Assembly (NCBI GenBank): GCA_903929455.1
Contig: CAIYVA010000142.1
Coordinates: forward strand, 1 to 36,109
DNA length: 36,109 nt
Origin: an uncultured Pseudomonadota bacterium
GTDB lineage: Bacteria; Pseudomonadota; Gammaproteobacteria; Steroidobacterales; Steroidobacteraceae
Reading direction: 5' to 3'
Under the pieces are notes generated by a model, which made no database searches, had not been told where the DNA came from, and saw nothing but the letters and a program-made list of their open reading frames with translations. Positions 1 to 9,335 of the stretch are shown piece by piece. Positions within the stretch are counted from its first letter, which is position 1, and every line of letters starts with the position of its first letter. Both the position numbers and the translations under genes were made by a program.

Positions 1-1
1 C

Positions 2-2968
2 ACGGAATCACAGTCCCTCAGTGATCGCGCAGTTGTTAAATACTTTTTCCAGCCCAAGGTTAATGAGGAGCTTGCGTACGCACAGATCACCGGGGTCTCG
101 CAGAGCATGTTGCGCGCAGCGCCTCCCGGTACCACGCCACCTTTCATCTTGGCCTACAACGCCTCGACCGTGCCGGTTCTACAACTGGCACTCTCCAGCG
201 ACAGCCTCTCCGAAGCGCAACTATTCGATGTAACCAACATCGTTCTACGTACCGGACTGTCGACCGTACAAGGCGCCTCTATGCCGTTCCCTTACGGGGG
301 GCTGCAACGCCAAGTGCAAATCGATCTGGATCCACAGGCACTGCGTGCCAAGGGTTTATCCGCCGCTGATGTCAGTGCGGCGATCGGCGCACAAAATTTG
401 ATTCTGCCTGCTGGCACGCAAAAAATTGGCGACCTCGAATATTACGTTGATATCAATGTCAATGCGAAAGCGGCCGATGAGCTCAATAACCTGCCGATCA
501 CCACTCGAAACGGTAATGTGATTTATGTCCGTGACGTAGCGCACGTACGCGACGGTTCCCCGCCGCAAACCAACCTCGTGCGTCGCGATGGCCGCCATGC
601 GGTCCTCATGACCATCTTAAAAACCGGCAGCGCATCCACGCTCAACATCATCAAAGAAATTAAATCACGCCTCCCGCAAATCAAGGAGACGCTGCCCCCT
701 GGCATTCAACTAGACACGTTAGGCGACCAATCCCTGTTTGTGAGCTCCGCTATCGCTGGGGTCGTCCGTGAAGGGGTTATTGCAGCAGCCCTGACGGCTC
801 TGATGATCCTGCTGTTCTTAGGGAGTTGGCGTAGCACCGTTATCATCGCCATCTCAATACCGCTGTCGATTCTCGCATCCATCATATGTCTGTCTGCCTT
901 AGGCGAGACAATCAATATCATGACGCTTGGCGGCTTAGCATTGGCCGTTGGTATTTTGGTCGACGATGCCACCGTCACCATTGAAAACATTAATTGGCAT
1001 TTAGAGGGTGGCGAAGCCGTCACGCCAGCCATTCTCAAAGGCGCACAGCAAATTGCGCTGCCCGCACTGGTATCAACGCTTGCGATTTGTATCGTGTTCG
1101 TGCCGATGTTCATGCTAGCAGGCATCGCCAAATTCTTATTCGTCCCACTGGCCGAAGCCGTTGTGTTTGCGATGCTCGCGTCTTACCTACTGTCTCGTAC
1201 ACTGGTACCGACGCTTGCCAACTATTGGCTCAAACCGCACATGTCCAATGAAGAGCATGGCCCACGTGGCCCCTTTGGCACGTTCCAAGCAGGCTTCGAA
1301 AAGCGATTTGAGGCATTCCGTGAAAGCTATCGCGATCTATTAGAAAAAGCACTGCATGCGGGACCACGCTTTGCTGTGCCTTTTCTAATCGCTATGGCAG
1401 GTACTGCGATCCTCGCATTTCCGCTGGGTCGTTACCTGCCGGGATTAGGGCAAGACTTTTTCCCCACCGTCGATGGTGGCGCCATCAAACTCCATCTGCG
1501 TGACCGCAGTGGTACTCGCATCGATCAAACCGCCCGGTTGTGTGACGCTGTGGAGAAAACCATTCGGGAAGTCATCCCAGCCGATCAGATTGCAACGATG
1601 ATTGACAACATTGGCGTGCCTTATAGTGGCATTAATCTGGCGTATTCAACGTCAGCGCCAGTCGGTCCTGGTGATGCCGATATCTACGTGACGCTGATCC
1701 CCAATCACAAACCCACTGCTGACTATGTGCGTACGCTTCGCACAAAACTGCACGATACCTATCCGTCAGTGACCTTCTCTTTCTTGGCTGCTGATATTGT
1801 CGGTCAAATTCTTAACTTCGGTTTGCCATCACCTATTGATGTGCAGATTTCAGGATTCAATGTTAATGGCAACCGCGAGTATGCCAATGCGTTACTCGGT
1901 AAACTCAAAAATATTCCGGGCATCGTTGACCTGCGGATTCATCAGTCTTTCGACTATCCGCAGATCAACGTCAACGTGGATCGCAGCAAAGCCGCGTTAC
2001 TCGGCTTAACCGAGCAAAATATTGCCTCGGATCTTTTGATCTCGCTTTCTGGCAGCGCACAGGTCGCCCCCTCCCTTTGGATCGAGCCCAAGTCGGGATC
2101 GACTTATGGTGTCGTGGTACAGACGCCTCAGTATCGAATGACATCGCTCACAGACCTGATGTCCACACCCATCATTGCAAAGAATGGTGCGCCCTCGCAG
2201 TTGCTCGCAAACGTGGCGACTATCCAACGTAGCGCCGCACCCGCGGTCGTTAGCCACTACAATGCCTTACCCGTCATTGACCTCTATGCGTCAGTTGAGG
2301 GTGCGGATTTGGGATTCATTTCGGCACAAATCAATAAAGTACTTGCCGGCAGCGAAAAAGATTTGCCTAAGGGCACGCATATCGCAGTTCGCGGCCAAGT
2401 CGAGACCATGAAGGCCTCATTTAATGGGCTCATCTTGGGTTTGGCGGGTGCGATCATTTTGATCTATCTATTAATGGTCGTGAACTTCCAGTCTTGGTTA
2501 GATCCATTCATCATCATCACCGCACTGCCCGCAGCTCTGGCGGGTATTGTATGGACACTGTTCGTTACCCACACCACCGTGAGCGTGCCCGCACTCACAG
2601 GGGCCATCATGTGCATGGGGGTCGCGACCGCCAATAGCGTTCTGATCGTTAGTTTCGCGCGCGATCGCATGAATGCCGGTGATGTCGCCTTAGAGGCGGC
2701 TTGGCTTGCTGGCTTTACCCGTTTCCGCCCCGTCTTAATGACGGCACTCGCGATGATTATCGGTATGGTGCCCATGGCTTTAGGACTCGGGGAGGGTGGC
2801 GAGCAAAATGCCCCCTTAGGTCGCTCCGTCATTGGTGGATTGGTATTTGCCACGGTCGCCACTCTGTTTTTCGTACCCACCGTCTTTACGATGATTCATG
2901 GTCGCAAGACCAAATCGCCACCCGAGCCCGGTTTACCCGAGCCCGCTCTTGGAGCTTCGCATGTCTGA
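2..2968 (+). CDS. RND efflux permease, 5' end outside the window
   Basis: Inner-membrane proton-driven pump of the resistance-nodulation-division superfamily (HAE1-like). The frame is open from base 2, so the start lies outside; 988 residues are visible against about 1050 for the family, so only the first tens of residues are missing. The visible N-terminal part is porter domain (FILAYNASTVPVLQLAL), followed by a block of transmembrane helices. The helix-4 motif LAVGILVDDATVTIENI carries the paired Asp residues of the proton relay. A second periplasmic domain and a second helix block (from about GLILGLAGAIILIYLLMVVN) follow, giving the usual internal duplication. It overlaps the adaptor gene by 8 bases, and an outer-membrane factor follows, so all three parts of the pump are encoded here. 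Substrate cannot be told from sequence. Confidence 0.95.
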   Translation, partial: TESQSLSDRAVVKYFFQPKVNEELAYAQITGVSQSMLRAAPPGTTPPFILAYNASTVPVLQLALSSDSLSEAQLFDVTNIVLRTGLSTVQGASMPFPYGGLQRQVQIDLDPQALRAKGLSAADVSAAIGAQNLILPAGTQKIGDLEYYVDINVNAKAADELNNLPITTRNGNVIYVRDVAHVRDGSPPQTNLVRRDGRHAVLMTILKTGSASTLNIIKEIKSRLPQIKETLPPGIQLDTLGDQSLFVSSAIAGVVREGVIAAALTALMILLFLGSWRSTVIIAISIPLSILASIICLSALGETINIMTLGGLALAVGILVDDATVTIENINWHLEGGEAVTPAILKGAQQIALPALVSTLAICIVFVPMFMLAGIAKFLFVPLAEAVVFAMLASYLLSRTLVPTLANYWLKPHMSNEEHGPRGPFGTFQAGFEKRFEAFRESYRDLLEKALHAGPRFAVPFLIAMAGTAILAFPLGRYLPGLGQDFFPTVDGGAIKLHLRDRSGTRIDQTARLCDAVEKTIREVIPADQIATMIDNIGVPYSGINLAYSTSAPVGPGDADIYVTLIPNHKPTADYVRTLRTKLHDTYPSVTFSFLAADIVGQILNFGLPSPIDVQISGFNVNGNREYANALLGKLKNIPGIVDLRIHQSFDYPQINVNVDRSKAALLGLTEQNIASDLLISLSGSAQVAPSLWIEPKSGSTYGVVVQTPQYRMTSLTDLMSTPIIAKNGAPSQLLANVATIQRSAAPAVVSHYNALPVIDLYASVEGADLGFISAQINKVLAGSEKDLPKGTHIAVRGQVETMKASFNGLILGLAGAIILIYLLMVVNFQSWLDPFIIITALPAALAGIVWTLFVTHTTVSVPALTGAIMCMGVATANSVLIVSFARDRMNAGDVALEAAWLAGFTRFRPVLMTALAMIIGMVPMALGLGEGGEQNAPLGRSVIGGLVFATVATLFFVPTVFTMIHGRKTKSPPEPGLPEPALGASHV

Positions 2969-4157
2969 TTCTCTGCCAACTGACCACGGACCGAGCGTGG
3001 CCCCCACTTTTATTCAGCGCTATCGCAGAGCACTGATATTTGTCGCGCTGATCATCATGATTTGGGGCGTTGCTGATCGCGTCCTCACGCGCGACAAGCT
3101 TGCAGTCACGACCGCGAGCGATGCCATCGCTACCGTGGTGACAACCAAGCCCACACCAGGCCCCGCGACCGAGGCATTGGTGTTGCCTGGCAGCGTACAG
3201 GCGTTGGTCGAAGCGCCCATTTATGCTCGTACGAGTGGGTATCTAAAGAGTTGGAAGACGGACATTGGCGCCGCCGTCAAGAAAGGCCAACTGCTCGCTG
3301 AGATTGACAGTCCTGAAGTCGATCAGCAGCTGCGGCAAGCCAAAGCCGATTTAGCCACTGCAACGGCGCTCTATCAAATCGCGAAAACGACCGATGCGCG
3401 CTGGCAGGGACTGCTGGTCAGTGAGTCAGTATCACCGCAGGATGCAGAGCAGAAAGCCAGCGATGCAGCGGCCAAAAAAGCGGCCCTGCAATCAGCAGAA
3501 GCGAACGTCGCACGGCTTCGTGAGCTAGAGTCGTTTAAGCGCGTCGTCGCACCTTTTGATGGCACCGTCACTGTACGCAACACGGACGTAGGCGCACTCA
3601 TTAATGCCGGACAAAGCGCTGGCAATGCGCTCTTTAACATCGCCGATATGCGCAGGCTACGCATCTACGTCGCGGTGCCAGAGTCTTATGCCACGGCCGC
3701 GAAGCCAGGAGTCAAAGCAGAGCTATTCTTCACGGAGCATCAGGGTCGGGCATTTCCCGCCACCATTACCGCAACATCACAAAGCCTCGATCTGAGCTCA
3801 AGAACACTGAAGGTTGAGTTGCAGATCGATAACGAAAAACATGAGCTGCTTGCTGGCGCTTTCGCGGAGGTGCACTTTAAGTTGGCTCCTACGGTCAACA
3901 CCTTACGCATACCTGTGAATTCGCTTCTCTTTAGAGCGACTGGCATGCAAGTGGCCTGCGTGGGCGTCGATCATTTGGTTAAGCTTCAGAAGATTGTACC
4001 GGGCCGCGATTTTGGAACAGAAATCGAGGTGCTCTCAGGCATCTCAGCGTCCGATAGCATCATTATTAACCCGCCGGATTCGGTTATGGATGGTGTAGAA
4101 GTACGCGTTGCTGCACCGAGTGTCCCCAAAAAGCCTGCCAGTAAAGAGCACCCCTGA
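2961..4157 (+). CDS. RND efflux periplasmic adaptor subunit (MFP family)
   Basis: Membrane-fusion protein expected to bridge the permease and the outer-membrane channel. I chose ATG 2961 because GGAG lies 6 bases upstream and the start overlaps the permease stop (ATGTCTGA); this gives 398 residues, normal for the family. Residues about 16-40 hold a single membrane anchor (ALIFVALIIMIWGVADRVL). Next come the biotinyl-lipoyl half motif (VEAPIYARTSGYLKSWKTDI), an Ala/Gln-rich alpha-helical hairpin, the second lipoyl half (RVVAPFDGTVTVRNTDVGAL), then beta-barrel and membrane-proximal domains. The gene ends in TGATG overlap with the next gene, so translation of the three genes is probably coupled. 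The permease-first order differs from the common adaptor-first order of acrAB-type operons. Confidence 0.93.
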   Translation: MSDSLPTDHGPSVAPTFIQRYRRALIFVALIIMIWGVADRVLTRDKLAVTTASDAIATVVTTKPTPGPATEALVLPGSVQALVEAPIYARTSGYLKSWKTDIGAAVKKGQLLAEIDSPEVDQQLRQAKADLATATALYQIAKTTDARWQGLLVSESVSPQDAEQKASDAAAKKAALQSAEANVARLRELESFKRVVAPFDGTVTVRNTDVGALINAGQSAGNALFNIADMRRLRIYVAVPESYATAAKPGVKAELFFTEHQGRAFPATITATSQSLDLSSRTLKVELQIDNEKHELLAGAFAEVHFKLAPTVNTLRIPVNSLLFRATGMQVACVGVDHLVKLQKIVPGRDFGTEIEVLSGISASDSIIINPPDSVMDGVEVRVAAPSVPKKPASKEHP

Positions 4158-5578
4158 TGCGCGCAGGTTTTGTCTTCTGCCTCGTTTTATTGGCGGGTTG
4201 CTCGCTGGCGCCACGCTATCAGCGTCCAGAAACACCCACCGCAGCGACGTTTAAGGAAGGCGGTGACTGGCAAGTCGCCCTGCCTGCTGATACCGCACCC
4301 CGCGGCCCTTGGTGGGAACGCTTCAACGACCCTACCCTGAATGCGCTGCAGCTTAGCGCGACCAATGCCAACCAAAATCTAAAAGCCGCCTTCGCCCGCT
4401 TACAGGCGGCGCATGCTCAAACCCGAATCGCCGGCGCTGCTTATCTACCAACGATCAAGGTGGCCGATGGTGTCACCCGCAAAGAAGTCTCTAAGCGTTC
4501 ACCTGCGTATTCATCCGCGAGGCCAGATACCTATAACGACTTGGTCGCGGGTGGTTATTTTTCGTACGAACTGGATTTATTTGGTCGAGTCCGCAATACC
4601 GTTGCTGGCGCACGCGCCAGTGAACAGGCAACCATGGGCGATGTCGCTTATCTCGAACTCAGTGTGCGCGCCTTATTAACAGAAACATACTTCTCTTTGC
4701 GCGCACTCGACGCAGTGATTCAGTCATGGGATCAAACGGTTGCAAACGATACGCGCGCGCTCGCACTCACACAGCATTTATATCAGGCAGGCGCCGCCAT
4801 GCTGTCGGATGTCGATCAAGCAACCACCGTACTGAGCGTGGCACAGGCACAGGCGGCAGACGCCCGCTTACAGCGCGCCCAAAGCGAGCACGCGATTGCG
4901 GTCTTAGTGGGCCAGACGCCTTCTAACTTCCATCTCGATCCCAGTCCTTTGACAGGCGGTATCGCACGCGCCATGCCGATTAACGCGATTCCGTCTACGC
5001 TCCTCCAGAGAAGGCCGGATATTGCAGCGGCCGAACGACGGGTGGTCGCAGCCAATGCGGGTATTGGCGTCGCGCGTGCCGCCTACTTCCCGGTACTTAG
5101 CATCAGTGCATCGTTGGGTCGCGAGAGCCTAGAGCGTTCTAACCTTTTTGCGTCGCCCAGTCGTTTCTGGAGCGTACAGCCGCAGGGCGTTTTGACTCTA
5201 TTTGATGGCGGTCTGCACCGCGCTCAATCAGCTGCTGCTCGGGCCGCTTTTGACGAGCAAGTGGCACAGTATCGAAGTACCGTACTTAGCGCGGTACAGG
5301 ACGTCGAGGACAATCTCGCCGCACTACGCGAGCTTGATCTGGAAAGCGACAGCATTCAAGCGGCTGTTATTGCAACCGCGCGCGCGGCCACCAAAGCAAA
5401 CTTGCGTTTGCAGGCGGGCGCTTCGAGCTACCTTGAGGTGGTTGCCACAGATAATGCAGCCTTAGCAGCACAGGTGGCTTTAGCAACCATTGAGGCACGA
5501 CGACTCAATGCCTCAGTCTTATTGATCCGCGCCCTCGGTGGTGACTGGATGAACCCTGAGAGCGCAAATCGTCCTTAG
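4157..5578 (+). CDS. Outer-membrane factor lipoprotein, NodT/OprM family
   Basis: TolC-like outer-membrane channel of the RND pump, 473 residues. The N-terminus MRAGFVFCLVLLAGCSLAPRY is a lipoprotein signal with lipobox LLAGC, so Cys15 should be lipidated. LAPRYQRPETP and PWWERFNDPTLNAL are typical of the NodT family. Two repeated coiled-coil/beta-barrel halves are visible, the second beginning near LLQRRPDIAAAERRVVAANA, a family hallmark. The ATG shares one base with the adaptor stop. No specific regulator is seen in the visible part of the operon; it may lie upstream of the window. Confidence 0.94.
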   Translation: MRAGFVFCLVLLAGCSLAPRYQRPETPTAATFKEGGDWQVALPADTAPRGPWWERFNDPTLNALQLSATNANQNLKAAFARLQAAHAQTRIAGAAYLPTIKVADGVTRKEVSKRSPAYSSARPDTYNDLVAGGYFSYELDLFGRVRNTVAGARASEQATMGDVAYLELSVRALLTETYFSLRALDAVIQSWDQTVANDTRALALTQHLYQAGAAMLSDVDQATTVLSVAQAQAADARLQRAQSEHAIAVLVGQTPSNFHLDPSPLTGGIARAMPINAIPSTLLQRRPDIAAAERRVVAANAGIGVARAAYFPVLSISASLGRESLERSNLFASPSRFWSVQPQGVLTLFDGGLHRAQSAAARAAFDEQVAQYRSTVLSAVQDVEDNLAALRELDLESDSIQAAVIATARAATKANLRLQAGASSYLEVVATDNAALAAQVALATIEARRLNASVLLIRALGGDWMNPESANRP

Positions 5579-5780
5579 AGCCGTTTAAAAGACTCGGCGG
5601 ACACACCCTTCGACTCAGCACAGAGACGCCCCCGATCGATGAGAGCCTGACGTTCGCACAAACCGTTTGATAGATGCTATCTATCGATTAGATAAAAACT
5701 ATTCATTTCATTTATTGATGGCGTAAGGCCAGACTCCTTCCTGCACCACCGATGCGTGCGTTTATTCAGGAAGTAAGACC
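5579..5780 (+). promoter_or_regulatory. Intergenic region before ahpC, containing an OxyR-type operator
   Basis: About 200 bases without a gene. The first part holds nothing recognisable. The OxyR-like site is at 5670-5706. It is followed by an AT-rich stretch (5696-5718) and a Shine-Dalgarno (AGGAAG, about 5768-5773) 7 bases before the ahpC ATG. I could not assign a convincing -10 hexamer. Confidence 0.5.
5670..5706 (+). promoter_or_regulatory. OxyR-like operator upstream of ahpCF
   Basis: The left half, ATAGATGCTATCTAT (5670-5684), matches every defined position of the OxyR half consensus ATAG-n-T-nnn-A-n-CTAT. A 7-base spacer (5685-5691) precedes a degenerate second half (5692-5706) that keeps 6 of 9 defined positions. 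Spacing equals that of the classic four-element OxyR site. The position, about 75 bases upstream of ahpC, fits activation of a peroxide-response operon. Confidence 0.72.
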
Positions 5781-6344
5781 ATGTCTCTCATCAATACCCA
5801 AATCAAACCCTTTAAGGCGACCGCCTATCAGGCAGGTCAATTTATCCCATTGACTGAGGCGTCTGTGAAAGGTCGCTGGTCCGTGTTCTTTTTTTACCCT
5901 GCGGACTTTACCTTCGTGTGTCCTACGGAGCTCGGTGACTTGGCCGATCACCATGCCGAGTTCCAAAAAATGGGCGTTGATCTGTACGGCATCTCCACAG
6001 ATACCCACTTCACACACAAAGCGTGGCATGACACCTCAGACACCATCAGCAAAGTGAACTACCCATTAGTCGGTGATCCCACCCTCAGTCTTGCTCGCAA
6101 TTTTGATGTGTTGATTGAGGACGCCGGCATGGCCATGCGAGGCACGTTCCTGATCAACCCCGAGGGTCACATTAAATTGATGGAGATTAATGATGATGGG
6201 GTAGGCCGGGATGCCAAAGAACTGATGCGTAAGGTGCGTGCTGCTCAATACGTCGCTGCGAACCCAGGGGAGGTATGCCCAGCCAAATGGGCACCGGGTG
6301 CTGCCACCCTCACCCCCTCACTGGATCTCGTCGGCAAGATATAA
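5781..6344 (+). CDS. ahpC: Alkyl hydroperoxide reductase subunit C (2-Cys peroxiredoxin)
   Basis: Cytoplasmic typical 2-Cys peroxiredoxin that reduces H2O2, organic peroxides and peroxynitrite, with electrons from AhpF. At 187 residues it has the same length as E. coli AhpC. The peroxidatic Cys47 lies in [17 protein letters not shown] with the conserved Pro and Thr of PxxxT(S)xxC just before it. The resolving Cys166 lies in GEVCPAKW. The ATG is preceded by AGGAAG at good spacing. It is followed after 82 bases by ahpF on the same strand, with a hairpin in between that may lower ahpF expression. An OxyR-like site lies upstream. Confidence 0.98.
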   Translation: MSLINTQIKPFKATAYQAGQFIPLTEASVKGRWSVFFFYPADFTFVCPTELGDLADHHAEFQKMGVDLYGISTDTHFTHKAWHDTSDTISKVNYPLVGDPTLSLARNFDVLIEDAGMAMRGTFLINPEGHIKLMEINDDGVGRDAKELMRKVRAAQYVAANPGEVCPAKWAPGAATLTPSLDLVGKI

Positions 6345-6369
6345 CCCTAACAAGCACCCAGTACCACTC

Positions 6370-6401
6370 GACCCCGCACGGACCCGTGCACGTGCGGGGT
6401 C
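6370..6401 (+). terminator. Hairpin between ahpC and ahpF, possible partial terminator
   Basis: A perfect 11-bp stem, GACCCCGCACG (6370-6380) pairing with CGTGCGGGGTC (6391-6401), with a 10-base loop and followed by ATTTTAG. The U tract is short, so it may act as a partial terminator or as a 3'-end RNA stabiliser that keeps ahpC mRNA in excess over ahpF. Confidence 0.6.
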
Positions 6402-6426
6402 ATTTTAGAGTTCAAGGACATACACC

Positions 6427-7989
6427 ATGTTAGATACCAATTTACAAACACAGCTAAAGAGTCTTCTGCAGCGAATCTCCCAGCCCATCGAGCTGCGCGC
6501 CGCAGTAGATAGCACACCAGCCTCCGCTGACATCTTGGCTCTGTTAAGTGAAATCAGTGCGCTGTCATCACTGATTACCGTGGTCACAGAATCAGATCCA
6601 GCCATTAGAACCCCTTCCTTCACGGTTGCACGCCCGAACCAATCGGCCAACATCCGCTTCGCAGGTGTTCCCTTGGGGCACGAATTTTCATCCCTGGTCT
6701 TGGCCTTGTTGCAGGTAGGTGGTCACCCCTCCAAAGCCTCCATAGACATGATCGAGGCCATCAAGGCCATGCCGAACGAACTGAGGTTTGAGACCTATAT
6801 TTCACTACATTGCCAAAACTGCCCAGACGTCGTGCAGGCGCTCAATCTGATGGCCGTGCTCAATCCAAACATCCACCATACGATGATTGACGGCGCACTG
6901 TTTCAACGTGAGGTGGAAGAAAGACAAATCATGTCGGTCCCTAGTGTGTACCTGAATGGCCAACCATTTAGGCAAGGCCGCATGAGCCTCGAAGAGATTG
7001 TCACGACATTAGACTCGACCGGCTCCGCAAAACAGGTCGCTACGATGAGCGCGCAGGAACCGTTCGATATGCTGGTGATTGGCGGTGGACCCGCGGGTGC
7101 TTCAGCTGCGATCTACGCAGCACGTAAAGGCATCCGCACCGGTGTTGCTGCTGAACGCTTTGGTGGCCAAGTATTAGACACCTTAAGCATTAAGAACTTG
7201 ATCTCTGTCCAGGAGACCGAGGGACCACAGCTGGTTCGCGCGCTAGAGGAACACGTCAAATCGTATGCGGTCGATATCATGTCACAGCAGCGCGCCACCT
7301 CACTCACGCTAGGTCGACAGATCGAGGTTGGCTTCTTAAGTGGCGCCACGCTGCAGGCTCGCACAGTGGTCATTGCCACCGGCGCGCGTTGGAGGGAAAT
7401 GAATGTGCCAGGAGAAGCGCTGTACCGCAATCGCGGCGTTGCCTACTGCCCGCACTGCGATGGGCCGTTATTCAAGGGCAAGGCAGTGGCGGTCATTGGC
7501 GGCGGCAATTCAGGCGTTGAAGCGGCCATCGATCTCGCCGGTATTGCAAGCCACGTGACACTGATAGAGTACGACGCGAGCTTAAGAGCGGATGCGGTGC
7601 TCACGGATAAATTACGCAGTCTGACCAATGTCACTGTACTAACGCACGCGCAGACAACAGAGGTCATTGGCGACGGCAGCAAGGTCATAGCCTTGCTGTA
7701 CCGACACCGTCCATCAGGCGAGATTCATCGGGTCGAGCTTGCGGGGATTTTTGTGCAGATTGGCTTGGTCCCCAATACCGACTGGCTTAAAGGAATCGTT
7801 AAGCTATCGCCTCGGGGTGAGATCGAAGTCGATGCACGCGGCGAAACATCCGTACCCGGCGTCTACGCTGCCGGTGACTGCACCACGGTGCCGTTTAAGC
7901 AGATTGTGATCGCCATTGGCGAGGGAGCCAAGGCTGCGCTCGGTGCGTTCGACTATCTTATCCGACTGCCTGTAGCCAAAGCGGCGTAG
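6427..7989 (+). CDS. ahpF: Alkyl hydroperoxide reductase subunit F
   Basis: Flavoprotein disulfide reductase that passes electrons from NAD(P)H through FAD and two dithiol centres to AhpC. It has 520 residues, as in E. coli. The N-terminal tandem thioredoxin-fold domain carries Cys129-Gln-Asn-Cys132 ([10 protein letters not shown]), at the same positions as the E. coli enzyme. A thioredoxin-reductase-like part follows: the FAD motif [12 protein letters not shown], the redox pair Cys341-Pro-His-Cys344 (AYCPHCDGP), the NAD(P)H-binding [12 protein letters not shown], and the C-terminal FAD motif [20 protein letters not shown] lies 8 bases before the ATG. It forms an operon with ahpC. Confidence 0.98.
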   Translation: MLDTNLQTQLKSLLQRISQPIELRAAVDSTPASADILALLSEISALSSLITVVTESDPAIRTPSFTVARPNQSANIRFAGVPLGHEFSSLVLALLQVGGHPSKASIDMIEAIKAMPNELRFETYISLHCQNCPDVVQALNLMAVLNPNIHHTMIDGALFQREVEERQIMSVPSVYLNGQPFRQGRMSLEEIVTTLDSTGSAKQVATMSAQEPFDMLVIGGGPAGASAAIYAARKGIRTGVAAERFGGQVLDTLSIKNLISVQETEGPQLVRALEEHVKSYAVDIMSQQRATSLTLGRQIEVGFLSGATLQARTVVIATGARWREMNVPGEALYRNRGVAYCPHCDGPLFKGKAVAVIGGGNSGVEAAIDLAGIASHVTLIEYDASLRADAVLTDKLRSLTNVTVLTHAQTTEVIGDGSKVIALLYRHRPSGEIHRVELAGIFVQIGLVPNTDWLKGIVKLSPRGEIEVDARGETSVPGVYAAGDCTTVPFKQIVIAIGEGAKAALGAFDYLIRLPVAKAA

Positions 7990-8003
7990 TCATCTGCTAG
8001 GCA

Positions 8004-8032
8004 GAATACCCGGCCAATGAGGTCGGGTATTC
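8004..8032. terminator. Hairpin between convergent ahpF and gcdH
   Basis: A 9-bp perfect stem, GAATACCCG (8004-8012) with CGGGTATTC (8024-8032), sits in the short gap between two converging genes. No strong T tract follows on either strand, so its role as a bidirectional terminator is an inference from position. Confidence 0.45.
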
Positions 8033-8056
8033 ACCCAACCACTGGCGTCCGCAGAA

Positions 8057-9262
8057 CTAGAAAAACGCCTGCAGCCCTGTTTGCGCGCGCCCAAGAATGA
8101 GCGCATGAATGTCGTGCGTACCTTCATAGGTGTTCACAGTCTCTAAGTTCTGCGCATGACGCATGATGTGGTAACCACTTTGGATACCATTGCCACCGTG
8201 CATATCGCGAGCGGCGCGCGCGACTTCAAGCGCCTTGCCACAATTATTTCGCTTGATGAGAGAAATCATCTCAGGCGCTACTAAGCTACGATCGAACAAC
8301 TGGCCCACTCGCAACGCCGCCTGTAGTCCTAAGGTGATTTCTGTTTGCATGTCGGCAAGCTTTTTTTGGAACAACTGCGTCTGCGCTAACGGCCGCCCAA
8401 ATTGCACACGATCTAAGCCGTACTGACGGGCACGATGCCAACAGTCTTCAGCGGCTCCCATCACGCCCCATGCAATGCCATAGCGCGCGCGATTAAGGCA
8501 TTCGAACGGACCTTTAAGACCTGCGACGCCAGGCAATAGGTGATCATCCGACACCTCAACGTTCTGCATCACGATTTCACCCGTGATCGAAGCGCGCAGT
8601 GACAATTTTCCTTCGATCTTGGGTGCAGACAGACCGGTCATGCCCTTCTCTAAAATAAATCCCTTAATGGCGTTGTCATGGGCCTCCGATTTCGCCCAGA
8701 CAACAAACACATCCGCAATCGGGCTATTAGAGATCCATAACTTGGCACCATTTAAGCGGTAACCGGTAGGCGTTTTAACCGCGCGAGTGGTCATACCACC
8801 CGGATCAGATCCGGCACCCGGCTCTGTTAATCCGAAACAGCCAATCGCCTCTCCACTCGCCAGCTTAGGCAAATACTTTTTACGCTGCTGCTCTGAACCA
8901 AAGGCATAGATGGGGTACATCACCAACGAGGACTGCACGCTCATCATGGAGCGGTAGCCAGAATCCACACGCTCAATTTCACGGGCCACTAAACCGTAAG
9001 CCACATAAGAGGCCCCCGCACCGCCGTACTCGGCAGGCAAGGTGACACCCAAAAGACCCAGTGCGCCGTATTCCTTAAAAATGGCGATGTCTGTGCGCTC
9101 GTTTAGGTAAGCATCGGTGACCCTGGGCAATAATTCGGTCTGCGCGAAATCACGTGCGCTATCCCGAATGAGCACCTCCTCCTCCGACAGCTGATCCTCC
9201 AGCAGAAAAGGGTCGCTCCAATTAAAGGAACGGGCTGGGGTCTTCGCGTGTTGAGTGCTCAT
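8057..9262 (-). CDS. gcdH: Glutaryl-CoA dehydrogenase (acyl-CoA dehydrogenase family)
   Basis: FAD enzyme converting glutaryl-CoA to crotonyl-CoA plus CO2 in lysine, tryptophan and aromatic degradation. It has 401 residues, typical for the family. The N-terminal [17 protein letters not shown] is characteristic of GcdH. The FAD/substrate signatures [16 protein letters not shown] and the C-terminal [10 protein letters not shown] are present. The expected catalytic base is Glu380 in [20 protein letters not shown], which matches glutaryl-CoA dehydrogenases rather than short-chain acyl-CoA dehydrogenases. It is transcribed alone and converges on ahpF. A weak SD (AGGA) lies about 12 bases before the ATG. 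No linked regulator or CoA-transferase gene is nearby. Confidence 0.92.
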   Translation of the reverse strand: MSTQHAKTPARSFNWSDPFLLEDQLSEEEVLIRDSARDFAQTELLPRVTDAYLNERTDIAIFKEYGALGLLGVTLPAEYGGAGASYVAYGLVAREIERVDSGYRSMMSVQSSLVMYPIYAFGSEQQRKKYLPKLASGEAIGCFGLTEPGAGSDPGGMTTRAVKTPTGYRLNGAKLWISNSPIADVFVVWAKSEAHDNAIKGFILEKGMTGLSAPKIEGKLSLRASITGEIVMQNVEVSDDHLLPGVAGLKGPFECLNRARYGIAWGVMGAAEDCWHRARQYGLDRVQFGRPLAQTQLFQKKLADMQTEITLGLQAALRVGQLFDRSLVAPEMISLIKRNNCGKALEVARAARDMHGGNGIQSGYHIMRHAQNLETVNTYEGTHDIHALILGRAQTGLQAFF

Positions 9263-9335
9263 ATCATCTGTCCTAGCTAGTCACTGCTATTTTCGCTTAT
9301 TTTGACGCGGTTTAGGGCGGTCCTACCGACTATTT

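Noticed and set aside
706-1131. Long minus-strand frame inside the RND permease gene
   Set aside because: It is antisense to a conserved permease region, and its Met/Ala/Ser composition is typical of a shadow frame.
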